Position numbers and translations under genes: made by a program. Under the pieces are notes generated by a model. It was not told where the DNA came from. It ran no database searches and saw only the letters and a program-made list of their open reading frames with translations. A DNA stretch of 64,000 nt, from the NCBI GenBank assembly GCA_902801485.1, contig CADCIP010000008.1, forward strand, positions 56,664 through 120,663, read 5' to 3'. How positions within the stretch are numbered: position 1 is the first letter of the stretch; each line of letters opens with the position of its first letter. Shown here in pieces: positions 19,961 through 27,679 of this stretch. This stretch comes from an uncultured Bacteroidales bacterium. Its GTDB lineage: Bacteria; Bacteroidota; Bacteroidia; Bacteroidales; Bacteroidaceae.

Positions 19961-20254
19961 ATGATTCAACTTTCCATCGAAAAGATTAATGCCCAATCGC
20001 CATACGAGTTTTCTTATGCTCCGAATGGCGATTTTGTGTTTGTTACCAGCCTTGGCCCCTCAGCCATCAGCCCTCAGCCATCAGCCCTCAGCCATCTTCC
20101 ATCTTCCATCATACATCAGCCCTCAGCCATCATACATCAGCCATCTTACATCAGCCATCTTCCATCTTACATCTTCCATCTTCATCATCAGAAGAATAGA
20201 GACTACTTTCGTTGCGCTCTTCTCTATCATGCTCTTCATGAGCATCTTCGTTAG
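19961..20254 (+). pseudogene. Gene fragment run into CATCAGC heptamer array
   Basis: The first 30 or so codons ('MIQLSIEKINAQSPYEFSY', then 'GDFVFVTSLG') look like a genuine protein start, resembling the small DUF6169-type proteins of Bacteroidota (low confidence). From about 20059 the frame continues only through a heptamer array ('SAISPQPSALSHLPSS'). I read this as a truncated gene whose 3' part was lost or replaced by the repeat. In another frame after the array 'FVALFSIMLFMSIFVSHESY' appears, of unknown origin. Confidence 0.4.
20059..20185. repeat. CATCAGC/CATCTTC heptamer array
   Basis: About 16 tandem 7-mers of the types CATCAGC, CCTCAGC, CATCTTC, CATCATA and CATCTTA. The register stays at 7 bp almost throughout. 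The same heptamers recur at 57893-57977. Confidence 0.8.
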
Positions 20255-20589
20255 CCATGAAAGCTATAAAATCCGTGAAATCCAACATAGTAAAATGTAT
20301 TTCTAGTAAACACACACTCAGCACTGCGCTGAAACATTTCCCTGATTGTTGTCACCAGACATAAGGAAAAGCATAAAAAACACTGCAAAAACTATCCACA
20401 TAATCGTACGTTTTAATTGTTTTACAATGCAAAGATGGTGCCAATGAGAGCAGAGTCAAACTCGTTTGAACTTTGCCGAGTGCAGCCCATTTTCGCGTTA
20501 ATTATAACGCAAAGTAAACCCCATGTTGTACCATAACGCGGTACAACATGAAGAAATTTTCAAATTTTGTGGATTTTTTTTGAGTATGA
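20255..20589. other. Non-coding region with two inverted repeats
   Basis: No convincing gene. It holds GCGTTA-ATTA-TAACGC (20495-20510) and an 11-bp perfect inverted repeat CATGTTGTACC / GGTACAACATG (20522-20532 and 20540-20550, 7-bp loop), which could be a terminator, an operator or a relic of a mobile element. The stretch lies at the edge of the defence island. Confidence 0.5.
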
Positions 20590-20898
20590 TTATTCGTAGT
20601 ACTCAATTTTAAGCTCATCAATCACATTGAAGTCCTCATGATAATCATCATCGTAGAGATAGACAATGCGAAGCCCACGATATTGTATAGGAACTTTGAG
20701 CGTATCCAGCAAATGCCAACGGGGACGCCCAAAGTCATACGAGAATCTGTCAAGCACCAGCCGATTGCTCACCCAGTCAAACTGGTAATACCCACCGCCA
20801 ATGCACTGGTCATCCCCTATGAGCAAATCCTTATGCTGATTCACCATTCCCAGACGAAGGAATCCGTCCATTGTTATTATGAATTTAGGGAGATTCAT
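20590..20898 (-). CDS. Hypothetical protein (102 aa)
   Basis: A small soluble protein beginning 'MNLPKFIITMDGFLRLGMV', rich in Asp and Tyr and acidic overall, with no signal peptide or membrane segment. No family was recognised with confidence; similar short proteins with 'MDGFLRLGMVNQHKDLL' seem to be lineage-specific in Bacteroidota (impression only). It follows the AbiH stub on the same strand, so it may be a passenger of the defence operon. Confidence 0.6.
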   Translation of the reverse strand: MNLPKFIITMDGFLRLGMVNQHKDLLIGDDQCIGGGYYQFDWVSNRLVLDRFSYDFGRPRWHLLDTLKVPIQYRGLRIVYLYDDDYHEDFNVIDELKIEYYE

Positions 20899-20931
20899 GC
20901 TATACCCATTTACTCTCTGTACCCAAACACA

Positions 20932-21045
20932 TTATTCAGTTAATGCTTTACAATATAATTTATTAACTACCCTGTAGCGCATAAGTTTCATGTCAAGCCC
21001 ATGAGCCAAGTCAAATCCGTTTCCTATGAGTATTAGCCTATTCAT
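20932..21045 (-). pseudogene. AbiH-like abortive infection protein, N-terminal remnant
   Basis: 37 residues from the ATG at 21045: 'MNRLILIGNGFDLAHGL' is the characteristic opening of AbiH-family proteins. It is followed by an unrelated 20-residue end and a stop. The ATG overlaps the hsdR stop (ATGA), so this was the gene downstream of hsdR in the same transcript. The family normally has about 250-400 residues, so only a stub survives. The abrupt end 'MKLMRYRVVNK' includes an ATGCGCTAC motif also seen in the repeat region near 55665. Confidence 0.65.
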
Positions 21046-24000
21046 TCTTTCTTTCCCTTATTAAATTCATCTTCTTCATCGGCAGCCATTTCATATTGTG
21101 GTTGCTGAGGAGTAAACCGGACAGAGAGATGGTTTTCCCCTGCCATCTCCTGGTTCCGGGAACTATACTCCTCATTCTCTGCCCATTGCTCACACTGCTT
21201 CAGTACGATGTTCATAGCGCCTTCGGCTTCTTCAGGCGGATACTTGTATTTCTTCAGCAATCGCTTTACCAGTCGGCGCATATTGGCACGTTCCGCATCT
21301 CTGCGATTCCAGTCAATAGTGCGGTTCTTCCTAAGCATTTCAGTTAGGTCTTTTGTCATTTCCACCAACTGGTCGTTAGAATAGAAGTCCTTCACGGCTT
21401 GCGGACGGGTTAAGGCATCGTAGAAAGCTTTCTCTTCATTTGAGAGGCCCAATTCATTGCCTTGCTGCTCTGCATCCATCATCTCCTGAGCCAGTTTCAG
21501 CAGCTCTTGGATCACCTCTTCGTTGGTGATAAGTCCATTGACATAACGATTCAGCGTTTCACTGAATCTCTCGCTGAACAACTCACCCGTCACAATATTG
21601 ATGCGACTCATCGTCCTGACACGACCACGCAGCAGGTCTTCGAGCAACTTGACTGCCAGGTTCTTCTCCTTCATTTTCCTGACCTCTTCCATGAATTTCT
21701 CATCAAAGAGTGAGAATTCCGTTTGCTCGTCGAAGAGGTTCACCACCCCATCGCTCTGCACACTCTGTTCAATCAGGGCTGCAATGCGCTTATTGATTTC
21801 CCTCTTGGTTATCTTGCCTGGGTTCTGCAGTCGTATGATCAGGATTCTTACAGACTCCATCAAGCTGACCTCAAAGCGCTCATCTTCATGAAGCAAAGAA
21901 CGACAGAGGGTTACTGCCTGCTTCAGCAATGAAGCATTCTTGACGAAGATCTTGCAGTCTTCCGCTTTCTCAGGTGCAATCATAAAGTTGACAGCACCCT
22001 TGATGATCTGAGCTCGCTCAGCAGGTGTACCGAAATGAAAACTGCTATAATCATAGCCATGCAGCAGTTCTCGGCAAATCTCCAACTTCTCCTTAAACTC
22101 TGAGTATGCTTTCTTCTTGATATCATTATCGCCATAGTTATTCTGGTCACGCTTGGTGTAGCGCTTCATGGCATCCTTCAGGGCTGCAGCAATACCCACA
22201 TAATCGACTATCAAGCCACCAGCCTTCTCAGGGAATACTCTGTTCACTCTGGCAATAGCCTGCATCAGATTGTGGTCCTTCATGGGCTTATACACATACA
22301 TCGTTGCCAGCGAAGGCACATCGAAGCCTGTCAGCCACATATCCACCACAATGGCAATCTTCATCGGATCATTCTCGTCCTTGAACTTCTTGGCGAGTTC
22401 TTTCTTGTAGGCTTTACTGCCAATGATGTCTGCCCATTCCTCAGGATCCTGATTACCACTGGTCATTACCACCTTCACCTTCTCTGTCCAATCAGGACGA
22501 AGTTCCAGGATACGCTTGTATATCTTCACCGCTATCGGACGGGAATAAGCCACAATCATCGCCTTACCGCAGCAGACATACTGGCGGTTATCCTCATAGT
22601 GAGAGATGATGTCTGTCACAAGGTCGTTGATCGTTGCATCATTACCCAGCAGCGCATCCATGTGCGACATCTCCTTCTTGTTCTCCTCAAGGTCTTCTTC
22701 CGAGGCTCCTTCCTGCCTTAGTCTGTCATACTCAGCATCAATCTGAGCCAGCACCTCGTCGTTGAGTTTCAGTTTGATGACACGACTCTCGTAATAAACT
22801 GGTCTTGTGGCACCATCCTTTACTGCCTGCGTCATGTCGTAAACATCGATATCGTCGCCAAACACTTCGCGGGTGTCTCTATCCTTATCTGAGATAGGCG
22901 TACCTGTAAATCCTATATACGAAGCATGAGGCAGCGAGTTGCGAATCTTACGGGCAGCACCGATATGAACATTACCCTCAGTATCCACTTTCTCTTCCAT
23001 ACCATACTGGCCACGATGTGCCTCATCTGTCATCACGATGATGTTCTGGCGGTCTGAGAGTGGCCCATCCCAATCATCGAACTTCTGCATCGTGGTAAAG
23101 ATGATACCACCCGAATTGCGGTTCTTCAGCATGGCTTTCAGCGAGGTATCATCGTTCTCTGCATTCCTACTGGTACATTGTACAGGTCGTTGACGCAGGA
23201 AGTCAATGGTGCGCGAGAACTGTCCATACAGCTGTTCGTCCAAGTCGTTGCGGTCTGTAATCACCACAATCGTTGGGTTCATCTGCTGCACCTTGGGATG
23301 GTGAGCCAGAAATACCATCGACAGACTCTTGCCTGAGCCTTGCGTATGCCAGAACACACCAATCTTTCCATCACCTTTTACAGCTTCTTCTGTCTTTACG
23401 GCTGCTTTCTCCACCGCATAATACTGATGATAGCCTGCCAGGATCTTGGCATAGCTGCCTTCGCGCACATCAAAGAGCAGATAGTTCTTCAGGAGGTTCA
23501 GCAGCACCCTCGGCGTGAATACCGACTTAAAGGCTGTATCATAGTCAGCCACCTCACCAGTAGGCTGTTTCCATTCCATGTAGCGATCCTCCTTCGCTGT
23601 GATGGTACCTATCTTGGTAAGTGCCATATCACTCATCACATTGAAGGCATTATAAACAAACAACGAGGGGATGAACTTCTGATAATTCCTCAGTTGCAAA
23701 TAGGCTTCGCTGGCATCCGTCTCTTCCCTACTCGGAGATTTCAACTCGATAACCACCAAAGGCAGACCATTCACGAACACCACGATGTCAGGGCGTTTGG
23801 TATCGTGTTCCTGCATGGTGAACTGGTTCACCACCAGGAAGTCGTTCTCTGCTTCATTCCCATAGTCGATGAGATTCACGATAGCAGTCTTCACCTGATG
23901 TTTTTCATCAGTATATTGCACCTCGATGCCATACTGCAGCATCTGGGTAAACTTAAAGTTACACTCATAGAGCGACGAGCCCTCTATCTGATGCAGTTTC

Positions 24001-24206
24001 CTGATGGCATCATCAATGGCAGACGTTGGCACTTTGGGGTTGATATGCTGCAAAGACGCTTGCAACACATCATCCAATAACGGGTTGCTATAGTCACGCT
24101 CTATATCAGGGCCATATACATAGCGATACTGCTTCCCTTCAAGGCTCTGAAACAGCTCGATAAGCGCCTGTTCGTAGGTATCTTCTGTAAAAATCGTTGT
24201 TGCCAT
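21042..24206 (-). CDS. hsdR: Type I restriction enzyme subunit R
   Basis: 1054 residues. The N-terminal nuclease has the PD-(D/E)xK signature 'KRPDIVVFVNGLPLVVIELKSPS' (Asp140, Glu154, Lys156). The SF2 translocase follows with Walker A 'TQGSGKS' (about 288-294), the DEAH box 'MTDEAHRGQYG', and motif III-VI regions ('FTGTPIS', 'AIARVNRVFPEK'). The C-terminal helical domain (about 927-1010, 'TIDWNRRDAERANMRR...KYKYPP') should dock on the methylase core. The last residues 'AADEEDEFNKGKKE' recur in the chimera at 61653-62675. HsdR cuts unmodified DNA after translocation. It is the last intact gene of the operon, with an AbiH stub overlapping its stop. Confidence 0.96.
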   Translation of the reverse strand: MATTIFTEDTYEQALIELFQSLEGKQYRYVYGPDIERDYSNPLLDDVLQASLQHINPKVPTSAIDDAIRKLHQIEGSSLYECNFKFTQMLQYGIEVQYTDEKHQVKTAIVNLIDYGNEAENDFLVVNQFTMQEHDTKRPDIVVFVNGLPLVVIELKSPSREETDASEAYLQLRNYQKFIPSLFVYNAFNVMSDMALTKIGTITAKEDRYMEWKQPTGEVADYDTAFKSVFTPRVLLNLLKNYLLFDVREGSYAKILAGYHQYYAVEKAAVKTEEAVKGDGKIGVFWHTQGSGKSLSMVFLAHHPKVQQMNPTIVVITDRNDLDEQLYGQFSRTIDFLRQRPVQCTSRNAENDDTSLKAMLKNRNSGGIIFTTMQKFDDWDGPLSDRQNIIVMTDEAHRGQYGMEEKVDTEGNVHIGAARKIRNSLPHASYIGFTGTPISDKDRDTREVFGDDIDVYDMTQAVKDGATRPVYYESRVIKLKLNDEVLAQIDAEYDRLRQEGASEEDLEENKKEMSHMDALLGNDATINDLVTDIISHYEDNRQYVCCGKAMIVAYSRPIAVKIYKRILELRPDWTEKVKVVMTSGNQDPEEWADIIGSKAYKKELAKKFKDENDPMKIAIVVDMWLTGFDVPSLATMYVYKPMKDHNLMQAIARVNRVFPEKAGGLIVDYVGIAAALKDAMKRYTKRDQNNYGDNDIKKKAYSEFKEKLEICRELLHGYDYSSFHFGTPAERAQIIKGAVNFMIAPEKAEDCKIFVKNASLLKQAVTLCRSLLHEDERFEVSLMESVRILIIRLQNPGKITKREINKRIAALIEQSVQSDGVVNLFDEQTEFSLFDEKFMEEVRKMKEKNLAVKLLEDLLRGRVRTMSRINIVTGELFSERFSETLNRYVNGLITNEEVIQELLKLAQEMMDAEQQGNELGLSNEEKAFYDALTRPQAVKDFYSNDQLVEMTKDLTEMLRKNRTIDWNRRDAERANMRRLVKRLLKKYKYPPEEAEGAMNIVLKQCEQWAENEEYSSRNQEMAGENHLSVRFTPQQPQYEMAADEEDEFNKGKKE

Positions 24207-24261
24207 AGTTGTTGTTATTTTTTTGAGGATATCAGAGGATTTTATAGGATTTCAGAGGATA

Positions 24262-24331
24262 TCCTCTTGCGTCCTCTTAAATCCTCTAGTGTCCTCTTAA
24301 ATCCTCTTGTGTCCTCTTAGATCCTCTTCAG
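24262..24331. repeat. TCCTCTTNNN 10-bp tandem array
   Basis: Seven consecutive 10-bp units starting TCCTCT, with three variable bases, overlapping the last five codons of the four-helix gene and the gap before hsdR. An inverted copy (GAGGATATCAGAGGATTT) lies just left of it, so the transcript could fold. Confidence 0.75.
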
Positions 24332-24979
24332 CCTCTCCAGCTCCGCCTCTAACGCTTTTATTTTATCGGCTTGCCACCTGATAGTGGCTTCCATCTCCTT
24401 CATCTTGCGGTCTTGCTCAGCCCGGTAGCCGGTGCGCACTCGGTACATACGCTCCTTCATTCCCCCTTCCTTTCGGAATCGCTCTTCCAAGGTTGCCAGA
24501 TAGCCGTTCATCATTACATCTATCTGGCAGCACAGCGTATAGCCGATATTAGCCATATCCTCATCGCTCCACCTTTGGAAGTAGGGTTCATAGTCCTGTA
24601 GCCTATTGTGCGCCTTGGTGAAATCGTGCATCCGCTGATATCGAGGGTGCTGCTTGTCCCATAGCGACAGCTGGCGAGAGAGCAGGTAGTCCTTGAAGTC
24701 CTCCCTCAGTTCATGAATGCTAGAACGGGCCACGTTGAGCAGTTTCAACTCCATCTCTGTAGAAGTCTTACCGTCCTCCGAACCCTCAATAATGTTCTGC
24801 TTGCCGGACCTTGCTGCCTGCACCATCTGATCCACTGTGCGGTCACCATACTTTGGCAGAAACCGCTCGCAGAACACGAAGGTCATCTGGTACAGCGCCT
24901 CCGACTTCTGATAGAACCGCAACTCCTTCCAGTTCGCCCCTTCAAGCAGCACTCTTTCGCTATTGTTCAGTTCATTCAT
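24317..24979 (-). CDS. Four helix bundle suffix domain protein
   Basis: From the ATG at 24979 this gives 220 residues (an upstream ATG at 25009 would overlap the previous gene more). The first part, 'LYQMTFVFCERFLPKYGDRTVDQMVQAARSGKQNI', resembles the 23S rRNA intervening-sequence (IVP) four-helix fold, with 'NIIEGSEDGKTSTEMELKLLNVARSS' as its core. The end is a coiled coil ('MEATIRWQADKIKALEAELERLKRI'). Such proteins often sit inside Bacteroidota type I systems; their job is not established. The start overlaps the stop of the BRO-N gene, indicating translational coupling. Confidence 0.8.
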   Translation of the reverse strand: MNELNNSERVLLEGANWKELRFYQKSEALYQMTFVFCERFLPKYGDRTVDQMVQAARSGKQNIIEGSEDGKTSTEMELKLLNVARSSIHELREDFKDYLLSRQLSLWDKQHPRYQRMHDFTKAHNRLQDYEPYFQRWSDEDMANIGYTLCCQIDVMMNGYLATLEERFRKEGGMKERMYRVRTGYRAEQDRKMKEMEATIRWQADKIKALEAELERLKRI

Positions 24980-25436
24980 GAAAAAATAGTCTTCTTGTTG
25001 AATTATCATTCGACAAAACTCTCGTTCGGCAAAGCTTCAGCGAGTCAAGCAACCCACTCTCTACGAGGGTGTAGGCCTTTTTCTTGCTTTGTCCTTCGAT
25101 GGAGTTGTCGCTATATATGAACCAATCGAGGGAAGCAGCCGTTTTAGGGCTGGGAATGACTCTTATCAGCTTGATAATGTCATCTTGTGCAAAACAGTCT
25201 GTGGCATACCGTTTACCGTCGGCGGCAGTCATTTTCAGTTGACTACAGCGTGTAGTCAACTCATTTCCTGCCTTTTTTAATCTGGTTTTCAGGACACTCC
25301 AATACTTGCGAGGATTGGGGCTTTCCGTAACGGCAGCCACAATATCCACAATAGAGAACCACCACTGTGACTGTTCCTCATCCCAGATGGCCCTGACCTC
25401 GTGGTCTTTATAGAATCGAATAGATACTTTGTCCAT
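24972..25436 (-). CDS. BRO-N / DinD-like domain protein, probably truncated
   Basis: 154 residues. 'VRAIWDEEQSQWWFSIVDIVAAVTES' and 'YWSVLKTRLKKAGNEL' match the BRO-N/antirepressor-like domain of phage and type-I-associated proteins, followed by 'NSIEGQSKKKAYTLVESGLLDSL'. Related Bacteroidota proteins continue into a Fic/DOC domain after 'SGLLD', but here the frame ends within 30 residues ('LKLCRTRVLSNDNSTRRLFFHE'), and in another frame 'LAEALPNESFVE' then a stop appears, so a frameshift or truncation is likely. The domain usually binds DNA. It lies between hsdS and the four-helix gene, 4 bp after the hsdS stop. Confidence 0.75.
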   Translation of the reverse strand: MDKVSIRFYKDHEVRAIWDEEQSQWWFSIVDIVAAVTESPNPRKYWSVLKTRLKKAGNELTTRCSQLKMTAADGKRYATDCFAQDDIIKLIRVIPSPKTAASLDWFIYSDNSIEGQSKKKAYTLVESGLLDSLKLCRTRVLSNDNSTRRLFFHE

Positions 25437-25440
25437 AAGC

Positions 25441-26649
25441 CTACACTTTTATTTGACCAGACATTAGTTTGGGGAGAAGTGTGTCGCGGAGGGTGGAGAG
25501 ACGTTGATTCTCTTGGTATGCACTAATAATTTCAGACATGTACTCATTAGCAATAATTCCAAATTTATCCAATATATATCGCGGTGGTACTACTATCGAT
25601 AATTTAGAGGACTCAACTGGACTTAGATTTGCTTGGGCTGTTCCTTTAGCGATATTAATCATTCGCGTTTTAAGCAATTTGGTTCTTGACAATGTATAAA
25701 CGTATCCTCTGTCTATCAGATTTCTCGGGTTTAAGATACAAACTCGTTGATTCAAAACTAAATTGTCTTGTGTTACAATACATACACGACCTACATTTCC
25801 GGTTAAAGATAGAAGAATGTCACCTATTTTTAGAACACAATGAGAAGGAATATTCAATGGTAAATCTTCAATTTCATCTGCAGTATCGGTTATTAATTTG
25901 CCATCCTGAACAGCCTTAATAGTTATAACTTTATACTTTCCTTTGCTAACAAATGATGAGGATTTAAAAGCAAATCCATTTAGGAATTCCGTTACATCCC
26001 CTAACTTTCCTACTCTCCATCCTTCAGGAATCATTCCGAGTTCTGACTCTACGAATTTTCCATTTTTAAATGGGGCAAAGTCAATGAACCAATGCTTGAA
26101 AAGAGCCTGAGCCTGAGCCTCTAAATTCTCACAGATACGACGATTCACTGCGATTTTGTCGTCAAGAGAGGAAAGGATGGAAGTAATTGCAATAATTTTA
26201 TGCCTATCAATTATGGGTATAGGCAAATTTTCAAGCGTTTTCACATTAAGTGTCGGCTGAACCGTGGTATTAAGTCTGCCATAGAGAAATTCTTTTGCAC
26301 TTTTCGTCTCCAAATAATACTTTACATATTTTGCTAATACATCATCTACGATATCAATCATTCCAGTTGCTCTTACAAGATTGCAGCCTGCGAAAGAATG
26401 AGGTACTATGGCAGTTACACCTACAGTTCCTACTAAACTAATAATTAGTTCACCTCCTTTTAGTTTAGTTCGTTCATATTTAGATGCGATTTCTTCTGTG
26501 GTAGTTTCAAGATTCTCTACGGTGTTTAAGCCGGCAATGATGTTATTAACTTTGATAATAGGCACATTACCTACTTTGTTACCCGGCTGAACAATTCCAT
26601 AACAGATTTTCCTCTCAACCAAATCAGAAAGTTTTTTCCACTCACTCAT
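25441..26649 (-). CDS. hsdS: Type I restriction-modification specificity subunit S
   Basis: From the ATG at 26649 this gives 402 residues; that ATG overlaps the fic stop in an ATGA arrangement, preferred over an upstream ATG at 26679. It has two target-recognition domains, each followed by a helical spacer: 'LSSLDDKIAVNRRICENLEAQAQALFKHWFIDFAPF' (about residues 160-200) and a C-terminal 'ISAYQENQRLSTLRDTLLPKLMSGQIKV'. It sets the DNA sequence recognised by the methylase and nuclease. Its AT-rich recognition-domain DNA relative to hsdM and hsdR is common for hsdS. Confidence 0.94.
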   Translation of the reverse strand: MSEWKKLSDLVERKICYGIVQPGNKVGNVPIIKVNNIIAGLNTVENLETTTEEIASKYERTKLKGGELIISLVGTVGVTAIVPHSFAGCNLVRATGMIDIVDDVLAKYVKYYLETKSAKEFLYGRLNTTVQPTLNVKTLENLPIPIIDRHKIIAITSILSSLDDKIAVNRRICENLEAQAQALFKHWFIDFAPFKNGKFVESELGMIPEGWRVGKLGDVTEFLNGFAFKSSSFVSKGKYKVITIKAVQDGKLITDTADEIEDLPLNIPSHCVLKIGDILLSLTGNVGRVCIVTQDNLVLNQRVCILNPRNLIDRGYVYTLSRTKLLKTRMINIAKGTAQANLSPVESSKLSIVVPPRYILDKFGIIANEYMSEIISAYQENQRLSTLRDTLLPKLMSGQIKV

Positions 26650-27677
26650 ACACCTTCCTCCTTTCTGACAACTTCCCAATGACCTGTTTTGTTGCTGCCT
26701 ATACGGACAATGATACCAGCCTCACGCAGAGAGGCAATATGCTTGCGAACCATACGACTGCTTATGCCTAATGCTGCACCGATTTCTTCTGATGATGCCG
26801 AATGATTGGATTTCAATGCTATATATACATCCCATGTAGCATCGGATATATCCGGAAATTCTTTCTTGAGTTTATTAGGAACTTTATTAGGAACTTTATT
26901 AGGAACTTGTTTCTGCAATGGCGCACCCTGATGGGCTTTCAGCGTCTTATAAATTTCGCCCAACATAAAGTCGATAAAGGGGCCCGACTGCCCAGCTTTA
27001 CTACTGGCAGTAATGGCATCGTAGTATTGCTGCTGATTACTATAAACCATATTCTCCACGGGCAGATGCTCGAACAGCGGGTGCAGCTTGCCCAGTATCA
27101 GCGACTGCCACAAGCGGCCTGTTCTGCCATTACCATCAATAAACGGGTGGATAAACTCAAACTCGTAGTGGAACACACAACTGCGAATCAACAGATGGTC
27201 TTTCGAATGTTGCAACCAGTCAAAGAGATCCTTCATCAGCAGAGGCACCCGATCAGCAGGAGGCGCTAAGTGTACCAATCCCTTTTCACCATACACGCCA
27301 ACGCCTCCACGCCGGTATCGACCAGCATCGTCCACCAGCGCCTGCATCATGACACTATGCGCTCTCAGAAGATCCTTTTCCTTGAAAGCATCGAGTGTGG
27401 GATACATCTCGTAAGTCTGGATAGCATTCTTCACCTCCTGAATCTGACGGATGGGAGCCACAACGCTCTTTCCATCTATGATGTCACGCACTTCGTCCTC
27501 GCTCAAAGTGTTACCTTCTATGGCGAGCGACGAATGGATGGTCTTAATACGATTAGCTTTTCGCAACCGCAGGCCGTCTTCCTGTTCCAAACGGATAGCA
27601 TAGCGCTCAATCTGAGCTGAGATCTCAGCTATCAGGTTGATGGCATCAGCACTAACTGTAAATGGTGGTATATACAT
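26646..27677 (-). CDS. Fic family protein (AMPylase-type) with C-terminal winged helix
   Basis: 343 residues. The Fic core 'HPFIDGNGRTGR' is at 177-188; 'SSLAIEGN' (49-56) is a class II-type inhibitory motif N-terminal to it. A winged-helix domain at the end ('SSEEIGAALGISSRMVRKHIASLREAGII') suggests DNA binding and self-regulation. Between them lie three VPNK repeats encoded by a perfect 12-bp tandem repeat. Fic proteins transfer AMP to Ser/Thr/Tyr of targets. It lies inside the type I operon, 2 bp after hsdM and overlapping hsdS, a frequent Bacteroidota arrangement; the role is unknown but could be control or back-up toxicity. Confidence 0.92.
   Translation of the reverse strand: MYIPPFTVSADAINLIAEISAQIERYAIRLEQEDGLRLRKANRIKTIHSSLAIEGNTLSEDEVRDIIDGKSVVAPIRQIQEVKNAIQTYEMYPTLDAFKEKDLLRAHSVMMQALVDDAGRYRRGGVGVYGEKGLVHLAPPADRVPLLMKDLFDWLQHSKDHLLIRSCVFHYEFEFIHPFIDGNGRTGRLWQSLILGKLHPLFEHLPVENMVYSNQQQYYDAITASSKAGQSGPFIDFMLGEIYKTLKAHQGAPLQKQVPNKVPNKVPNKLKKEFPDISDATWDVYIALKSNHSASSEEIGAALGISSRMVRKHIASLREAGIIVRIGSNKTGHWEVVRKEEGV
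26871..26906. repeat. 12-bp tandem repeat (VPNK) in fic
   Basis: TTTATTAGGAAC occurs three times head to tail and encodes VPNK three times in the linker before the winged helix. Confidence 0.9.
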
Positions 27678-27679
27678 AA

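Noticed and set aside
20059-20185. Possible CRISPR array
   Set aside because: Units are 7 bp with no unique spacers of 25-40 bp; it is a heptamer array.
23340-24080. 246-codon open frame on the plus strand
   Set aside because: Antisense to hsdR, whose motifs are unambiguous.
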